A DNA stretch of 64,000 bases from Prochlorococcus sp. MIT 1223 (GCF_034092465.1 NZ_CP139303.1:1640865-1704864); one strand, 5' to 3'; shown: positions 8,973 through 18,966, counted from the first letter of the stretch. Made by a program: numbers and translations. Notes: a model not told the origin generated them from the letters alone.

Positions 8973-10349
8973 TTAAGCCGCTTCTTGCTTGATGCCTAGT
9001 TTATGGTGCATTCCTAATTCATTCTTTAATTGAACATTTTTGTTGACCCTGCTTTGATTCCTTGAGATATTTGCACCAGCTTTATTTAATTTTTGTTCAA
9101 ACTTTTCATAGCCTCTATCTAGATGATGTAATCCCTTAATAATACTTTGACCTTCGGATGAAAGGCTTGCAAGAGCTATTGCTGCGCAAGACCGTAGGTC
9201 TCCTCCAGTTAGATTGGTTCCTTTTAATTGATCACTTCCTTCGATTAAGGCAATAGATCCGTTTAATTGAATATTTGCACCCATTCTCTGTAGTTCCTTT
9301 ACATGTTGCATTCTTTTTTCAAAGACAGTTTCTGTGATAGTGCTTTTACCTTTAGCAGTTGTCATTAAAGCCATGAAAGGTGCTTGTAAATCAGTAGGGA
9401 AGCCAGGGAAAGGAGAGGTAGTTATATCAACACCTTTTATTTCTTTAGGAATGATTTTTAGATAATTCTCTTTTTCTTCTATTATTTCGCAACCACATTC
9501 TTTTAATTTCTCTAAGACAGACGTGAGGTGCTCCTTTATTACGGGACCGACAAGAAGATTGGATCGAGTTATAGCCGCAGCTATTAAAAAGGTTCCTGCT
9601 TCTATACGATCTGGTATCGCAGTGTGACTACACCCATTTAATTTTCTTACTCCTTCAATTTTGAGTATTGGACTACCTTCACCAGTGATTAAAGCTCCCA
9701 TTGAGTTAAGCATGTTTATAAGATCTTTTACTTCAGGTTCTTGAGCAGCATTTTGGATAGTTGTAGTACCTTCCGCAAGAGTTGCAGCCATTAAAATGGT
9801 TTCAGTTGCCCCAACACTTGGGTAATTTAAAGTGATATTTGCACCTTTTAATCTTTTATTTCCATCTAAAATATTTGCTGTGATCATATCCTTTTCAGTC
9901 TTAATGCAAGCCCCCAATGCTTTAAGACCTTTTATATGTTCATCTACTGGTCGAGATCCTATTTGACAGCCTCCTGGTAAAGGAATTTTTGCTTTGCCTA
10001 GCCTTGCCAGCATTGGACCTATGCAGAAAAAACTAGCTCTTAAGCAATGAACTAATTCACCGGGAAGAGTTACATCATAAAATTCTTTAGGATTAATAAA
10101 TAAAGTGTGTAATTCTCTATTTATCTCTACTCCCATTTTTATAAGGATAGTTGACATGAAATCTATATCTGTAAGCGATGGAATGTTTTTAAGCTCTACC
10201 TTCTCTTCAGTTAAAAGTGAAGCAGCCATTAAAACCAAAGCTGAGTTTTTTGCTCCACTTACTTTTAAATGTCCAGAAAGCTGACAAGATCCTTTAACTG
10301 CGAGATATTGCTGTTCACTTGTTTTATTGATCGCATCCACACTAAACAT
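8973..10349 (-). CDS. murA: UDP-N-acetylglucosamine 1-carboxyvinyltransferase
   Basis: First committed step of peptidoglycan synthesis: transfer of enolpyruvate from PEP to UDP-GlcNAc in the cytosol. The 458-aa product has the K34-N35 pair in [15 protein letters not shown], the catalytic cysteine C128 in [14 protein letters not shown], and the [15 protein letters not shown] block typical of MurA. A C-terminal tail of about 35 residues rich in Lys and Asn ([12 protein letters not shown]) extends past the core fold. It is followed on the same strand by tRNA-Leu and argD. Confidence 0.95.
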   Translation of the reverse strand: MFSVDAINKTSEQQYLAVKGSCQLSGHLKVSGAKNSALVLMAASLLTEEKVELKNIPSLTDIDFMSTILIKMGVEINRELHTLFINPKEFYDVTLPGELVHCLRASFFCIGPMLARLGKAKIPLPGGCQIGSRPVDEHIKGLKALGACIKTEKDMITANILDGNKRLKGANITLNYPSVGATETILMAATLAEGTTTIQNAAQEPEVKDLINMLNSMGALITGEGSPILKIEGVRKLNGCSHTAIPDRIEAGTFLIAAAITRSNLLVGPVIKEHLTSVLEKLKECGCEIIEEKENYLKIIPKEIKGVDITTSPFPGFPTDLQAPFMALMTTAKGKSTITETVFEKRMQHVKELQRMGANIQLNGSIALIEGSDQLKGTNLTGGDLRSCAAIALASLSSEGQSIIKGLHHLDRGYEKFEQKLNKAGANISRNQSRVNKNVQLKNELGMHHKLGIKQEAA

Positions 10350-10640
10350 TGAGTATTTCCACCAGATTTACCTGCATAATGGCAATTACTATCACTTTCG
10401 TCTAGATAGAATTATATAAACTTCTTAACTTCTTTATATATAGTTGTTTTTTTGAGAACTGAGATAATTGATTGCTGTGTTGAGAATCCATTGATGAAGG
10501 AGCTTTCGCAATATCCTTCTAAAAGATATTAATTCTTATAGTTCTTTGCGTGCATTCTTTAAAATTAAATAATAATTACCGATTCCATCTAATCTATAAT
10601 TGTTATTTAAAGGAACTTAGGAGAGAAGAAAATCCAACCT

Positions 10641-11483
10641 GTGATCTCGAAAGTTATATCAAGTCGTCGCAACCCTTTAGTTAAAAGGTTGAAGGCAATC
10701 TCTAGTAAGCCTGGAAGAGAAGAACACTCTATGCTTTTGCTTGAGGGGACTCATCTATTAGAAGAAGCAATAAAAACTGATTTCACGCCTTTGGAAATAG
10801 TGGCTACATCCTCATGGATCGAGAAAAATACTGAGCTTTTAAAATATTTGCCTGAGAAAATATTAATTATTGAAGTTACAAAGTCAGTTTTAGAAGCCTC
10901 GTTGACAACCTTTACTCCTGACGGTGTGGCATCACTATTCCCCTTATCAGGATTGCCATCCATTCCTGATAACCCGGAATACATTCTTGCTTTGGACTAC
11001 TTACAGGATCCAGGCAATCTTGGAAATCTTTTTAGAACTGCTCTCGCGGCTGACATTGAAATGTTGTGGCTGGGATCAGGCGCTGACCCTCTGAACCAAA
11101 AAGTAATAAGAGCATCTGCTGGTTCAATTTTGCATATGCCATATGAACGTTTTGGTCAGACTGAGTCAGAAGGAGTGGAATTACTTATTACTAAATTAAG
11201 AGAAGCTGTTGATAACGGTTTTCAGGTCGTTGCAACCTCTGTACCCAGTGAAAATCAATCTCAATCTGTCATCCCGTATTGGGAAATTGATTGGAATAAG
11301 CCAACTGTGTTGGTTTTAGGAAATGAAGGTTCTGGACTTCATGAAGATATAAAAAATTGCTGCAATCAAGTCGTCACCTTGCCTCATAGCAAAGTTGTTG
11401 AATCATTAAATGTAGCAGCTGCAGCCGTTCCACTGCTTTTAGAGCGGCGAAGGGCCAAAATGAAGCTTGGTATACATCAATAA
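10641..11483 (+). CDS. SpoU-family RNA 2'-O-ribose methyltransferase
   Basis: 280-aa SPOUT methyltransferase, probably acting on 23S rRNA (RlmB/TsnR-like). The N-terminal substrate-binding domain begins SSRRNPLVKRL and contains LLEGTHLLEEA. The knotted SAM domain carries DYLQDPGNLGNLFRTA (motif 1), VLVLGNEGSGL (motif 2) and VESLNVAAAAVPLLLE (motif 3). The start is GTG at 10641, 20 nt after a GGAACTTAGGAGAG purine-rich stretch. The exact modified base cannot be told from sequence. lpd follows after 2 nt, so the two form an operon. Confidence 0.88.
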   Translation: MISKVISSRRNPLVKRLKAISSKPGREEHSMLLLEGTHLLEEAIKTDFTPLEIVATSSWIEKNTELLKYLPEKILIIEVTKSVLEASLTTFTPDGVASLFPLSGLPSIPDNPEYILALDYLQDPGNLGNLFRTALAADIEMLWLGSGADPLNQKVIRASAGSILHMPYERFGQTESEGVELLITKLREAVDNGFQVVATSVPSENQSQSVIPYWEIDWNKPTVLVLGNEGSGLHEDIKNCCNQVVTLPHSKVVESLNVAAAAVPLLLERRRAKMKLGIHQ

Positions 11484-11485
11484 CA

Positions 11486-12928
11486 GTGAGCGAAGCCAAG
11501 TTCGACTTTGATGTGATTGTTATTGGCGCTGGTTATGGTGGCTTTGACGCTGCTAAACATGCTGCTTCTAACGGTCTAAATGTTGCGATCATTGAATCGC
11601 GAGAAATGGGTGGAACCTGCGTAAACCGTGGGTGTGTGCCCTCTAAAGCTTTATTGGCTGCTAGTGGAAAAGTCCGAGAACTGGCAAATGCTGAGCATTT
11701 ATCGCGTTTCGGTATTCATGCATCCCCAGTAAGGTTTGAAAGGCAAAAAATTGCTAATCATGCAATTGATCTGGTAAAAAATATACGAGCAAATCTTACA
11801 AAAAGTTTAGAGAGAGAAGGTGTAACAATACTTTTGGGGAAAGGACGCTTGGAAGGTATTCAAAAGGTTGGCCTAAGAGAGGCTAACGGAGTTGATCGAT
11901 TGTTTTCAGCTGAACATGTGATTATTGCTACTGGCTCTGATCCATTTGTTCCCCCAGGTATTGAAACTGATGGTCGTACAGTCTTTACTAGCGATGAAGC
12001 AATTAGTCTTGAGTGGTTACCTCGTTGGATTGCCATTATAGGAAGTGGTTATATAGGCCTTGAATTTGCGGATGTCTATACGGCCCTTGGATGTGAGGTG
12101 TCAATGATTGAGGCTCTTGACAGAGTAATGCCTACCTTTGATCCCGATATAGCAAAATTAGCAGCAAGAAAGTTAATTGATAGTCGTGATATAGATGCAC
12201 GATCAGGGGTATTAGCTACAAAAGTATTGCCTGGGTGTCCTGTGAAAATTGAACTGTCTAATGTTAAAACCAGAGACGTTCTGGATAATTTAGAGGTTGA
12301 TGCTGTCCTTGTCGCCACTGGTAGAGTCCCTCGAAGCCAAGGATTAAATCTTGACATTCTTGAGATAAAAACCAATAGAGGTTTTATCCCTGTGGATGAT
12401 CATATGCGAGTTCTTTCGGATGGAAAAGTTGTTCCAAACCTTTGGGCTGTGGGTGATGTTACTGGTAAATTGATGTTAGCTCATGCTGCCGCAGCCCAAG
12501 GAACAGTAGCCGTAGACAATATTCTTGGTAGTAAGCGTGTAGTTGATTACAGGAGCATACCTGCCGCTACATTCACTCATCCTGAAATTAGTTCAGTAGG
12601 AATGACGGAAGTTGAGGCCAAGCAATTTTCTTCGGAGGAAGGCTTTGAACTTGGTCTTGTTCGAAGTTACTTTAAAGCTAATTCCAAGGCTCTTGCTGAG
12701 CTAGAAAGTGACGGCTTATTGAAATTACTTTTTAGAAAAGACTCTGGAGAAGTTTTAGGTGCTCATATTTATGGTTTACATGCAGCAGATTTGATTCAAG
12801 AAATCGCCAATGGAATAGCCAGGCGTCAAACTGTAATTGATCTTGCAAAAGAGGTGCACACTCATCCGACTCTTTCTGAAGTCGTTGAGGTTGCATATAA
12901 GCAAGCTTCACACCAATTAAAAAAATAA
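11486..12928 (+). CDS. lpd: Dihydrolipoamide dehydrogenase (E3)
   Basis: FAD-dependent E3 subunit, reoxidising lipoamide in pyruvate dehydrogenase with NAD+ as acceptor. In 480 aa it shows the FAD dinucleotide fold VIGAGYGGFDAA, the redox disulfide C45/C50 (GGTCVNRGCVPSK), the NAD fold IIGSGYIGLEFAD, and the C-terminal catalytic HTHPTLSE. The start is GTG at 11486, two bases after the stop of the upstream methyltransferase gene. trpC starts 6 nt after its end, so the three genes form a tight operon with no obvious common pathway. Confidence 0.95.
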   Translation: MSEAKFDFDVIVIGAGYGGFDAAKHAASNGLNVAIIESREMGGTCVNRGCVPSKALLAASGKVRELANAEHLSRFGIHASPVRFERQKIANHAIDLVKNIRANLTKSLEREGVTILLGKGRLEGIQKVGLREANGVDRLFSAEHVIIATGSDPFVPPGIETDGRTVFTSDEAISLEWLPRWIAIIGSGYIGLEFADVYTALGCEVSMIEALDRVMPTFDPDIAKLAARKLIDSRDIDARSGVLATKVLPGCPVKIELSNVKTRDVLDNLEVDAVLVATGRVPRSQGLNLDILEIKTNRGFIPVDDHMRVLSDGKVVPNLWAVGDVTGKLMLAHAAAAQGTVAVDNILGSKRVVDYRSIPAATFTHPEISSVGMTEVEAKQFSSEEGFELGLVRSYFKANSKALAELESDGLLKLLFRKDSGEVLGAHIYGLHAADLIQEIANGIARRQTVIDLAKEVHTHPTLSEVVEVAYKQASHQLKK

Positions 12929-12934
12929 ACCCCT

Positions 12935-13819
12935 ATGAATATTCGCCGCCGTCCCCCAAATCCTAGTATCAAGGTTGCTAATTTAGAATATGCAATTCCT
13001 CATGTAGATGAGGAGCCTAATAATATTTTAGAGAAGATTATTTGGCAAAAGGATAAAGAGATAGAAGTTTCTCGTCAAAAAGTTCCTCTTGATAAATTAA
13101 AGTCCAAGATCTTGGACTTGCCAAGACCTAGATCTTTTATCAAGTCTTTACGTAATTCGAGTAATCATCCTGCCTTAATAGCGGAGATTAAAAAGGCAAG
13201 TCCCAGTAAAGGTGTTATTAGAGAAGATTTCAATCCAGTAGAAATAGCAAAAGCCTACTCAGAAGGAGGAGCAACTTGTTTATCAGTTTTGACTGAGAAG
13301 AATTTTTTCTTAGGTGGATTCGATATTTTAACTTCGGTAAGAAAAGCAGTAGATATTCCTTTGCTTTGCAAGGATTTTGTTATAAGTCCTTATCAGATCT
13401 ATCAAGCGAGGGCAGCAGGTGCTGATGCTGTTTTATTAATCGCTGCAATTTTGTCGGATCAGGACTTAGCTTATCTTCAGAAAATTGCTTTTAAATTAGA
13501 ATTATCAGTCTTGGTTGAAGTTCACAATGCTAGTGAGTTAAAACGAGTTTTTGAAATTGGAAGTTTCAGTTTGGTGGGTATTAATAATAGAGATCTGAAG
13601 ACATTTCATACTGATTTAGCCACTACTGAAAATCTCGCTAAGGAGTTCGCAAAAGACTTTAGTGAAAATGAAATTATTTTAGTAAGTGAATCAGGTCTGT
13701 TTACAAGATCAGATCTAAATAGAGTTAAAGCTGTTGGAGCGAGGGCTGTATTGGTAGGTGAATCCTTAATGAAGCAAGGAGATATAAGGAAAGGCATATC
13801 TCAGCTACTAAAAGAATAG
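12935..13819 (+). CDS. trpC: Indole-3-glycerol phosphate synthase
   Basis: TIM-barrel enzyme of tryptophan synthesis that closes the indole ring of CdRP. Motifs in the 294-aa product are [48 protein letters not shown] and VSESGL. A 35-residue N-terminal extension ([21 protein letters not shown]) precedes the core. It is monofunctional, with no TrpF domain. The stop codon ends at 13819 and the stop of the convergent hli gene begins at 13820, so the two genes abut with no spacer. Confidence 0.95.
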   Translation: MNIRRRPPNPSIKVANLEYAIPHVDEEPNNILEKIIWQKDKEIEVSRQKVPLDKLKSKILDLPRPRSFIKSLRNSSNHPALIAEIKKASPSKGVIREDFNPVEIAKAYSEGGATCLSVLTEKNFFLGGFDILTSVRKAVDIPLLCKDFVISPYQIYQARAAGADAVLLIAAILSDQDLAYLQKIAFKLELSVLVEVHNASELKRVFEIGSFSLVGINNRDLKTFHTDLATTENLAKEFAKDFSENEIILVSESGLFTRSDLNRVKAVGARAVLVGESLMKQGDIRKGISQLLKE

Positions 13820-13990
13820 TCAGCCGGCGTAAACACCTAGAGCCAGCCAGATTGACTGAAGATTAACTAAATCTAGATTTTCTAGAAAGGTTGTTTTACT
13901 TGTAAGAGCAATTAAGAAAACAAATGCACATCCAAACATTGCCGCTCTTCCGTTGGTAATTTCGGCAAGCTTCATTCTCTTGGATTCCAT
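13820..13990 (-). CDS. hli: High-light-inducible protein (Hli/SCP), 56 aa
   Basis: I translated this short frame by hand: ATG at 13990, stop TGA at 13820-13822, 56 residues. It carries the chlorophyll-binding helix signature EITNGRAAMFG at residues 10-20, followed by a hydrophobic segment CAFVFLIALTS. This is the single-helix LHC-like fold of Hli proteins, which bind chlorophyll and carotenoid in the thylakoid and protect photosystems during stress. It lacks a long N-terminal arm, so it belongs to the shorter Hli class. It converges exactly on trpC with no intergenic base. Confidence 0.88.
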   Translation of the reverse strand: MESKRMKLAEITNGRAAMFGCAFVFLIALTSKTTFLENLDLVNLQSIWLALGVYAG

Positions 13991-14118
13991 AGGGGAAAAT
14001 ACTTACCTCAAAAGTATATCAGACTAAGGATAAATACCTAGCATTGTAACTAGTTAGCGTTTTGCTTTTTTTTATTTAGCTTGTCGTCCTTGCTTTTGTC
14101 CGAGACTCTTGACCGTCG

Positions 14119-14310
14119 TCACCTTGTAAATTTTCTGATTACGTCCCTTTGATAAGGCGCCCCTCTGTATACAAGCTTAGTCTTGCGCGATGAAGCTTGT
14201 GCCTGTCTGGATGTATATACAGTACGTCTGTAAGTAAGCTCTAAAATCTTTTTTGGACTCTTTCTTTCTTGTTGAAGGTAAGTGTTCTCTCTGTAAGCAA
14301 GTGATGTCAT
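14119..14310 (-). CDS. Small basic protein with three YR-x3-Y repeats (DUF4278-like)
   Basis: 63-aa, strongly basic protein. It contains three related units, LAYRENTYLQ, LTYRRTVYTS and LVYRGAPYQR, spaced by Lys/Arg/Ser-rich linkers. The LxYRGxxY pattern is that of the small cyanobacterial DUF4278 family, whose function is unknown. No membrane segment or signal peptide is visible. I see no strong ribosome binding site, so the start at 14310 is uncertain. Isolated between hli and the 94-aa membrane protein. Confidence 0.6.
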   Translation of the reverse strand: MTSLAYRENTYLQQERKSPKKILELTYRRTVYTSRQAQASSRKTKLVYRGAPYQRDVIRKFTR

Positions 14311-14389
14311 GGTTTTAGTTCAGCGAGTATCACTCAGGTCCCCGTTCCATGGACTGATTTGAGCTGCGCCCTATACCTTAAGGCGAACG

Positions 14390-14411
14390 TTTTGTAGCTA
14401 TTGCTACAAAA
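14390..14411. repeat. Perfect 9-bp inverted repeat, 4-nt loop
   Basis: TTTTGTAGC at 14390-14398 and GCTACAAAA at 14403-14411 enclose TATT. It lies in the 224-bp gap between the divergent 63-aa and 94-aa genes. No T tract follows on either strand, so it does not look like a classical terminator. It could be an operator or an RNA hairpin. A further CTGCTACAAAG copy of one arm occurs at about 14449. Confidence 0.5.
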
Positions 14412-14534
14412 CTATATTAATAAGAAAATTTATGTTTCTAGTTCAATCTGCTACAAAGCCAGGATTAATTTGAGACCTGGGCCTTTCTTTCATCATTTTG
14501 AACAGCTTGTTGAAGTAGATTCCTAGATATTAAA

Positions 14535-14819
14535 TTGCATTCTCTTATTCTGAATCTCATGGAAATTAAAGGCTTGTTTTATTTCTTTGGTTCTTTAATG
14601 AGATGGCCAGTGCAAAATATAAAAGAGTTTTTATTATTCCATCTATATATTTTAGGCCTTTACCTAGTTACTTATCTGACCAGATCTTTATCCATAAATG
14701 CATCCTCCTTTATTTTTACAATAGGGGCAATGACTCCGTTGATGATTGCTATTTATAAAGGATTACCTTTAGATTGCTTGGATTATAAGGCCTCCATCGA
14801 AAGGGAACTTGCGGCTTAA
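14535..14819 (+). CDS. Small membrane protein, hypothetical
   Basis: 94 aa from the first ATG, or 86 aa from the ATG at 14559, which may be the true start (MEIKGLFYFFGSLMRWPVQN). Two hydrophobic stretches are visible, around residues 31-47 (FLLFHLYILGLYLVTYL) and 55-75 (ASSFIFTIGAMTPLMIAIY). The tail is short and charged (DYKASIERELAA). I recognise no family. It stands alone, 173 nt from the convergent Nfu gene. Confidence 0.6.
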   Translation: MHSLILNLMEIKGLFYFFGSLMRWPVQNIKEFLLFHLYILGLYLVTYLTRSLSINASSFIFTIGAMTPLMIAIYKGLPLDCLDYKASIERELAA

Positions 14820-14992
14820 TCTCCTTTTAAATTAATATTAATTCTTTAAAAGCTATATTGATTGAATTATTTGTAAGATATTAGTAGATATCGACTTTTT
14901 TGGATCATGAAAGGTAAATAATTTAAAGATGCTAGTAGTGATTAAAGCTAGTTAAATGTGCTTGTTATCTTAAGTAAAAATTATATTTATTC

Positions 14993-15238
14993 CTAAAGGA
15001 CTTGCATAACCTCGCTTATTTCAGGGATACTTTCTCTTAATTTTCTTTCAATACCCATTTTTAAAGTCATTGTGCTACTAGGGCATTCTCCACAGGCTCC
15101 TTGAAGTCTTACTTTTACAACTGGTCCATCTATTTCTACTACTTCCACATTTCCTCCATCGGCCAATAGGAATGGCCTTAATTCATCAAGAACTTTTTCT
15201 ACATTTTCTAATGTGTATTCCATGGTTCCATTGTCCAT
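14993..15238 (-). CDS. NifU-like C-terminal domain Fe-S scaffold
   Basis: The 81-aa product is a stand-alone Nfu domain. The body [19 protein letters not shown] and the cluster-binding CxxC in [18 protein letters not shown] at about residues 54-57 are diagnostic. Such CnfU/NfuA-type proteins dimerise, hold a [4Fe-4S] or [2Fe-2S] cluster and deliver it to apoproteins such as photosystem I subunits or ferredoxins. The start may also be the second Met ([11 protein letters not shown]). It is divergent from mqo, with 75 nt between. Confidence 0.92.
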   Translation of the reverse strand: MDNGTMEYTLENVEKVLDELRPFLLADGGNVEVVEIDGPVVKVRLQGACGECPSSTMTLKMGIERKLRESIPEISEVMQVL

Positions 15239-15313
15239 TTAGTAAGATTGCTTTGAATGTGTTTAGCCTAGTAAGTAGAGACATGATCTGACAAACAAAG
15301 GTGGTAATTATTT

Positions 15314-16813
15314 GTGTTCGTCAACCAAGAGCTGGGATCAGAAAGCAATTATGACGCAGTGCTGATTGGTGCTGGTGTAATGAGTTGTACGTTGGCTGTT
15401 TTACTGAATGAGCTTGATCCTGATATGCGTGTGTTAGTTGTTGAAAAATTACATTCGCCAGGCTTAGAAAGCAGCTTTGCTTTAAACAATGCAGGTACTG
15501 GGCATGCAGCCAATTGTGAACTTAATTACACTCCCGTTAATGTTGATGGAGAGATTCAAGTTCAAAAAGCTCTTGAAATTAATAGATCTTTTGAGAGGAG
15601 CCTTGAATTTTGGGCATCAATGACTTCTCTAGGGAAATTGTCTCCAAAGAATTTTTTGAATTTTCTTCCACACATAAGTTTTGTAGAAGGAGAGTCGGAC
15701 GTAGATTTTTTGAAAGAGCGTTATGAGAAATTAAGTAGATTTGAAGCGTTTTCAGAGATGGATTGGAGTGAAGATAAAAAAGAATTACAAGAATGGATGC
15801 CTTTAGTTTTAGAAGGTAGGGCAACTAATTCACCAATAGCTGGTACACGTATAAAAAGAGGGACAGATCTTGATTTTGGTGAATTATCGATTAGATATAT
15901 GAATTCGTTAAAAAACAGTTCTTCTGTTCAAATTGAATTTTCTACCGAAGTAATAGATCTAAGAAAAGATAATAAAAACACTTGGAATTTAACGCTAAAG
16001 GGTTCGTCCGAGATGAGGGATGTAAGAACTCCGTTTGTATTTATTGGAGCGGGAGGGGGAGCGTTGACTTTATTGCAAAAATCAAAAATCCCAGAGGGAG
16101 AATCTTATGGCGGATTTCCTGTAAGTGGTCAATGGCTAGTTTGTGATAAATCAGATATAGCGAAAAGGCATTCAGCCAAAGTTTATGGAAAAGCAAGCTT
16201 TGGTTCTCCTCCTATGTCAGTTCCTCATTTAGATACGCGTTGGATCAAGGGAAAACGCTCATTGCTTTTTGGTCCTTTTGCTGGTTTTAGTACAAAGTTT
16301 CTTAAAAATGGATCAAAATTGGATTTGTTTGGTTCTATAACAAAAACAAATATTTTTTCTTTAATTCAAGCAGGTTTAAAAAATATTGACTTAGTAAAAT
16401 ATTTGATTAATCAATTAACACAAGATCATGAAGAGAGAGTGGATGTCTTAAGAAAATTCATACCATTAGTGGATAAAGATGACTGGGAACTTTATCAAGC
16501 AGGTCAAAGGGTACAAATTATAAAGAACTCTAGCCAAGGAGGCATACTTAAGATGGGTACAGAAGTTGTTTGCTCTGCTGATGGATCTCTTGCTGCATTG
16601 CTAGGAGCTTCCCCAGGAGCAAGTACAGCTGTTACAACAATGATTGAGGTCTTAAATCGATGTTTTGCTGAGAAAATGACTACAGTTGCATGGCAAGAAA
16701 AATTAAAACTGCTTTTCCCAAGTCTGAGTAAGTCATCTCAGAAAGATTCTGATTCTTTAAGAAACTTGCGTGATAGAAATGATTCAATTCTGGGCTTCTC
16801 TCAAAGTCTTTGA
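15314..16813 (+). CDS. mqo: Malate:quinone oxidoreductase
   Basis: FAD-dependent peripheral membrane enzyme that oxidises malate to oxaloacetate and passes electrons to the quinone pool. The 499-aa protein has the FAD fold AVLIGAGVMSCTLAVLL, followed by LVVEKLHSPGLESS and NNAGTGHAANCELNYTP, a block typical of Mqo. Its length matches the family. The start is GTG at 15314. lepA follows 80 nt downstream on the same strand. Confidence 0.92.
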   Translation: MFVNQELGSESNYDAVLIGAGVMSCTLAVLLNELDPDMRVLVVEKLHSPGLESSFALNNAGTGHAANCELNYTPVNVDGEIQVQKALEINRSFERSLEFWASMTSLGKLSPKNFLNFLPHISFVEGESDVDFLKERYEKLSRFEAFSEMDWSEDKKELQEWMPLVLEGRATNSPIAGTRIKRGTDLDFGELSIRYMNSLKNSSSVQIEFSTEVIDLRKDNKNTWNLTLKGSSEMRDVRTPFVFIGAGGGALTLLQKSKIPEGESYGGFPVSGQWLVCDKSDIAKRHSAKVYGKASFGSPPMSVPHLDTRWIKGKRSLLFGPFAGFSTKFLKNGSKLDLFGSITKTNIFSLIQAGLKNIDLVKYLINQLTQDHEERVDVLRKFIPLVDKDDWELYQAGQRVQIIKNSSQGGILKMGTEVVCSADGSLAALLGASPGASTAVTTMIEVLNRCFAEKMTTVAWQEKLKLLFPSLSKSSQKDSDSLRNLRDRNDSILGFSQSL

Positions 16814-16826
16814 TGTACTTCTCTTC

Positions 16827-16899
16827 AATCGAATGACTACTCTTTATGATTGAAAAGAATCTAAGGAATTTCTAAACACAAATTTGTAATCGAATGACT
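16827..16899 (+). repeat. 12-bp direct repeat spanning the lepA start
   Basis: AATCGAATGACT occurs at 16827-16838 and again at 16888-16899, where its ATG is the lepA start codon at 16894. The upstream copy opens a six-codon frame (MTTLYD, then TGA). It may be a small duplication of the initiation region or chance. Confidence 0.45.
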
Positions 16900-18702
16900 G
16901 AAGTACCTGTTTCTAGATTAAGAAATTTTTGTATTATTGCCCATATCGATCATGGTAAATCGACTTTGGCAGATAGGCTTTTGCAAGAAACAGGAACAGT
17001 TTCTTCTAGAGATATGCAGGAGCAATTTCTTGACAATATGGATCTTGAGAGGGAAAGAGGAATTACTATTAAGTTACAAGCTGCTCGAATGAATTATATA
17101 GCTAAAGATGGTCAGTCATATGTCCTTAATCTAATCGATACTCCTGGACATGTTGACTTTTCATATGAGGTTAGTCGTTCTTTACAGGCTTGTGAAGGCG
17201 CTTTATTGGTTGTTGACGCGAGCCAGGGAGTAGAAGCGCAAACATTGGCTAATGTATATCTTGCGTTAGAAAATGATCTTGAGATAATACCTGTACTAAA
17301 TAAAGTTGATTTACCTGGAGCAGATCCTCTTAAAATTAAGGAAGAGATTGAGGCTATTATTGGACTAGATACCTCAAATGCAATTGAATGCTCTGCAAAA
17401 ACAGGCCTAGGAGTCTCAGATATCCTTCAAACAGTTGTTGATAAAATACCTCCCCCAGAAGACTTATTGAATGAACCTACCAAGGCTTTGATATTCGACT
17501 CTTATTATGATCCTTATAGAGGAGTAATTGTCTACTTTAGAATCTTACAAGGGCAAATTAGTTCTAAAGATCGAGTGCTTTTGATGGCAAGTAAAAAAAA
17601 CTATGAATTAGATGAAATTGGTGTAATGTCTCCTGACCAGTGCAAAGTAGATGCTCTCCACGCTGGAGAAGTTGGATACCTTGCGGCGTCGATCAAAGCT
17701 GTTGCTGATGCAAGAGTGGGAGATACGATAACTCTTTTAAGTGAACCTGCTCTTGAACCTCTCCCTGGGTATAAAGAGGCAAAACCTATGGTTTTTTGTG
17801 GCCTTTTCCCTACTGATGCAGATCAATATCCGGACTTAAGAGATGCACTTGATAAGCTTCAACTTTCTGATGCAGCATTGAAATATGAACCTGAAACCAG
17901 TAGTGCAATGGGTTTTGGTTTTAGATGTGGCTTCTTAGGTTTGCTTCATATGGAAATTGTTCAGGAAAGATTGGAACGTGAATATGACTTGGATTTAATA
18001 GTTACGGCACCTTCTGTTATTTACCAAGTAAATATGATTGATGGCCAGGTGCTTATGGTTGATAATCCAGCGATACTTCCAGAACCTCAGCAACGTGAAT
18101 CGATTGAAGAACCCTATGTTCGTCTAGAAATTTATACACCTAATGATTTTAATGGAACTCTTATGAGCCTTTGCCAGGATCGACGAGGCGATTTTATTGA
18201 TATGAAGTATATAACTACTGATAGGGTTACCCTCATTTATGAAGTTCCTTTGGCAGAGGTTGTAACTGATTTCTTTGATCAAATGAAAAGTCGTACAAAA
18301 GGATATGCATCAATGGAATATCATGTAATTGGTTATCGCAAAAATGATTTAGTTAGATTGGATGTCTTGATAAATGCAGAGAGGGCAGATCCTTTAACTA
18401 CGATTGTTCATCGTGATAAAGCTTATGGTGTAGGTAAAGGCTTAGTAAGCAAGCTTAAGGAACTTATTCCTAGACAACAGTTTAAAATTCCTTTGCAAGC
18501 TTCGATCGGGAGTCGAATCATAGCAAGTGAAAGCCTTAGTGCCTTAAGGAAGGATGTCTTGGCAAAATGTTATGGAGGGGACATATCTCGTAAGAAAAAA
18601 CTACTACAGAAACAAGCGAAGGGTAAAAAGAGGATGAAATCAATGGGTAAAGTAGATGTTCCTCAGGAAGCTTTTATGGCAGTACTTAAGTTGAATCAAT
18701 AA
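16894..18702 (+). CDS. lepA: Elongation factor 4 (LepA)
   Basis: Translational GTPase acting on the ribosome. The 602-aa product has the G1 loop AHIDHGKS at 16-23, G3 DTPGHVDF, G4 [11 protein letters not shown]-like domains, and the LepA-specific C-terminal domain with [20 protein letters not shown] near residue 565. The full-length family size is kept. mqo lies 80 nt upstream and a convergent small membrane protein gene ends 14 nt downstream. Confidence 0.97.
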   Translation: MTEVPVSRLRNFCIIAHIDHGKSTLADRLLQETGTVSSRDMQEQFLDNMDLERERGITIKLQAARMNYIAKDGQSYVLNLIDTPGHVDFSYEVSRSLQACEGALLVVDASQGVEAQTLANVYLALENDLEIIPVLNKVDLPGADPLKIKEEIEAIIGLDTSNAIECSAKTGLGVSDILQTVVDKIPPPEDLLNEPTKALIFDSYYDPYRGVIVYFRILQGQISSKDRVLLMASKKNYELDEIGVMSPDQCKVDALHAGEVGYLAASIKAVADARVGDTITLLSEPALEPLPGYKEAKPMVFCGLFPTDADQYPDLRDALDKLQLSDAALKYEPETSSAMGFGFRCGFLGLLHMEIVQERLEREYDLDLIVTAPSVIYQVNMIDGQVLMVDNPAILPEPQQRESIEEPYVRLEIYTPNDFNGTLMSLCQDRRGDFIDMKYITTDRVTLIYEVPLAEVVTDFFDQMKSRTKGYASMEYHVIGYRKNDLVRLDVLINAERADPLTTIVHRDKAYGVGKGLVSKLKELIPRQQFKIPLQASIGSRIIASESLSALRKDVLAKCYGGDISRKKKLLQKQAKGKKRMKSMGKVDVPQEAFMAVLKLNQ

Positions 18703-18716
18703 AATAAGTATATATT

Positions 18717-18875
18717 TTAATTATTGACTACTAGTGAATAGTTATCTTGTATTTCAATACCTTTTTGGGTGTTTTTCTCTTGCTTCACCCCAGACCATAT
18801 TAATAGTGCAATTATTAGTACACCCAGCGCTATAGTTAACTCCCCTACGGTAAGCCCTTCGTTGTTCTGATTCAT
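18717..18875 (-). CDS. 52-aa single-span membrane protein, hypothetical
   Basis: Hand-translated short frame, ATG at 18875 and TAA at 18717-18719. The N-terminus is polar (MNQNNEGLTVGE), then one hydrophobic helix at about residues 13-28 (LTIALGVLIIALLIWSG), then a charged tail (VKQEKNTQKGIEIQDNYS). I recognise no named family. The clean single-span architecture and lack of any other gene in this space support a real gene. It converges on lepA with 14 nt between the stops. Confidence 0.6.
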   Translation of the reverse strand: MNQNNEGLTVGELTIALGVLIIALLIWSGVKQEKNTQKGIEIQDNYSLVVNN

Positions 18876-18966
18876 TTTATGAAAATAGTTGCTACTTACA
18901 TTTAAGCAATAATTATTGTTTATTTCTACCTATTTGATTATTTTTAAAGTGTTGAAATTTGGTCTA

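Noticed and set aside
10350-10640. 291-bp gap between murA and the SpoU-type gene as a hidden gene
   Set aside because: Only very short frames, no tRNA arms and no convincing hairpin were seen; it probably holds the divergent promoters.
12076-12375. 99-aa minus-strand frame inside lpd
   Set aside because: Antisense to a conserved flavoprotein; composition is that of a shadow.
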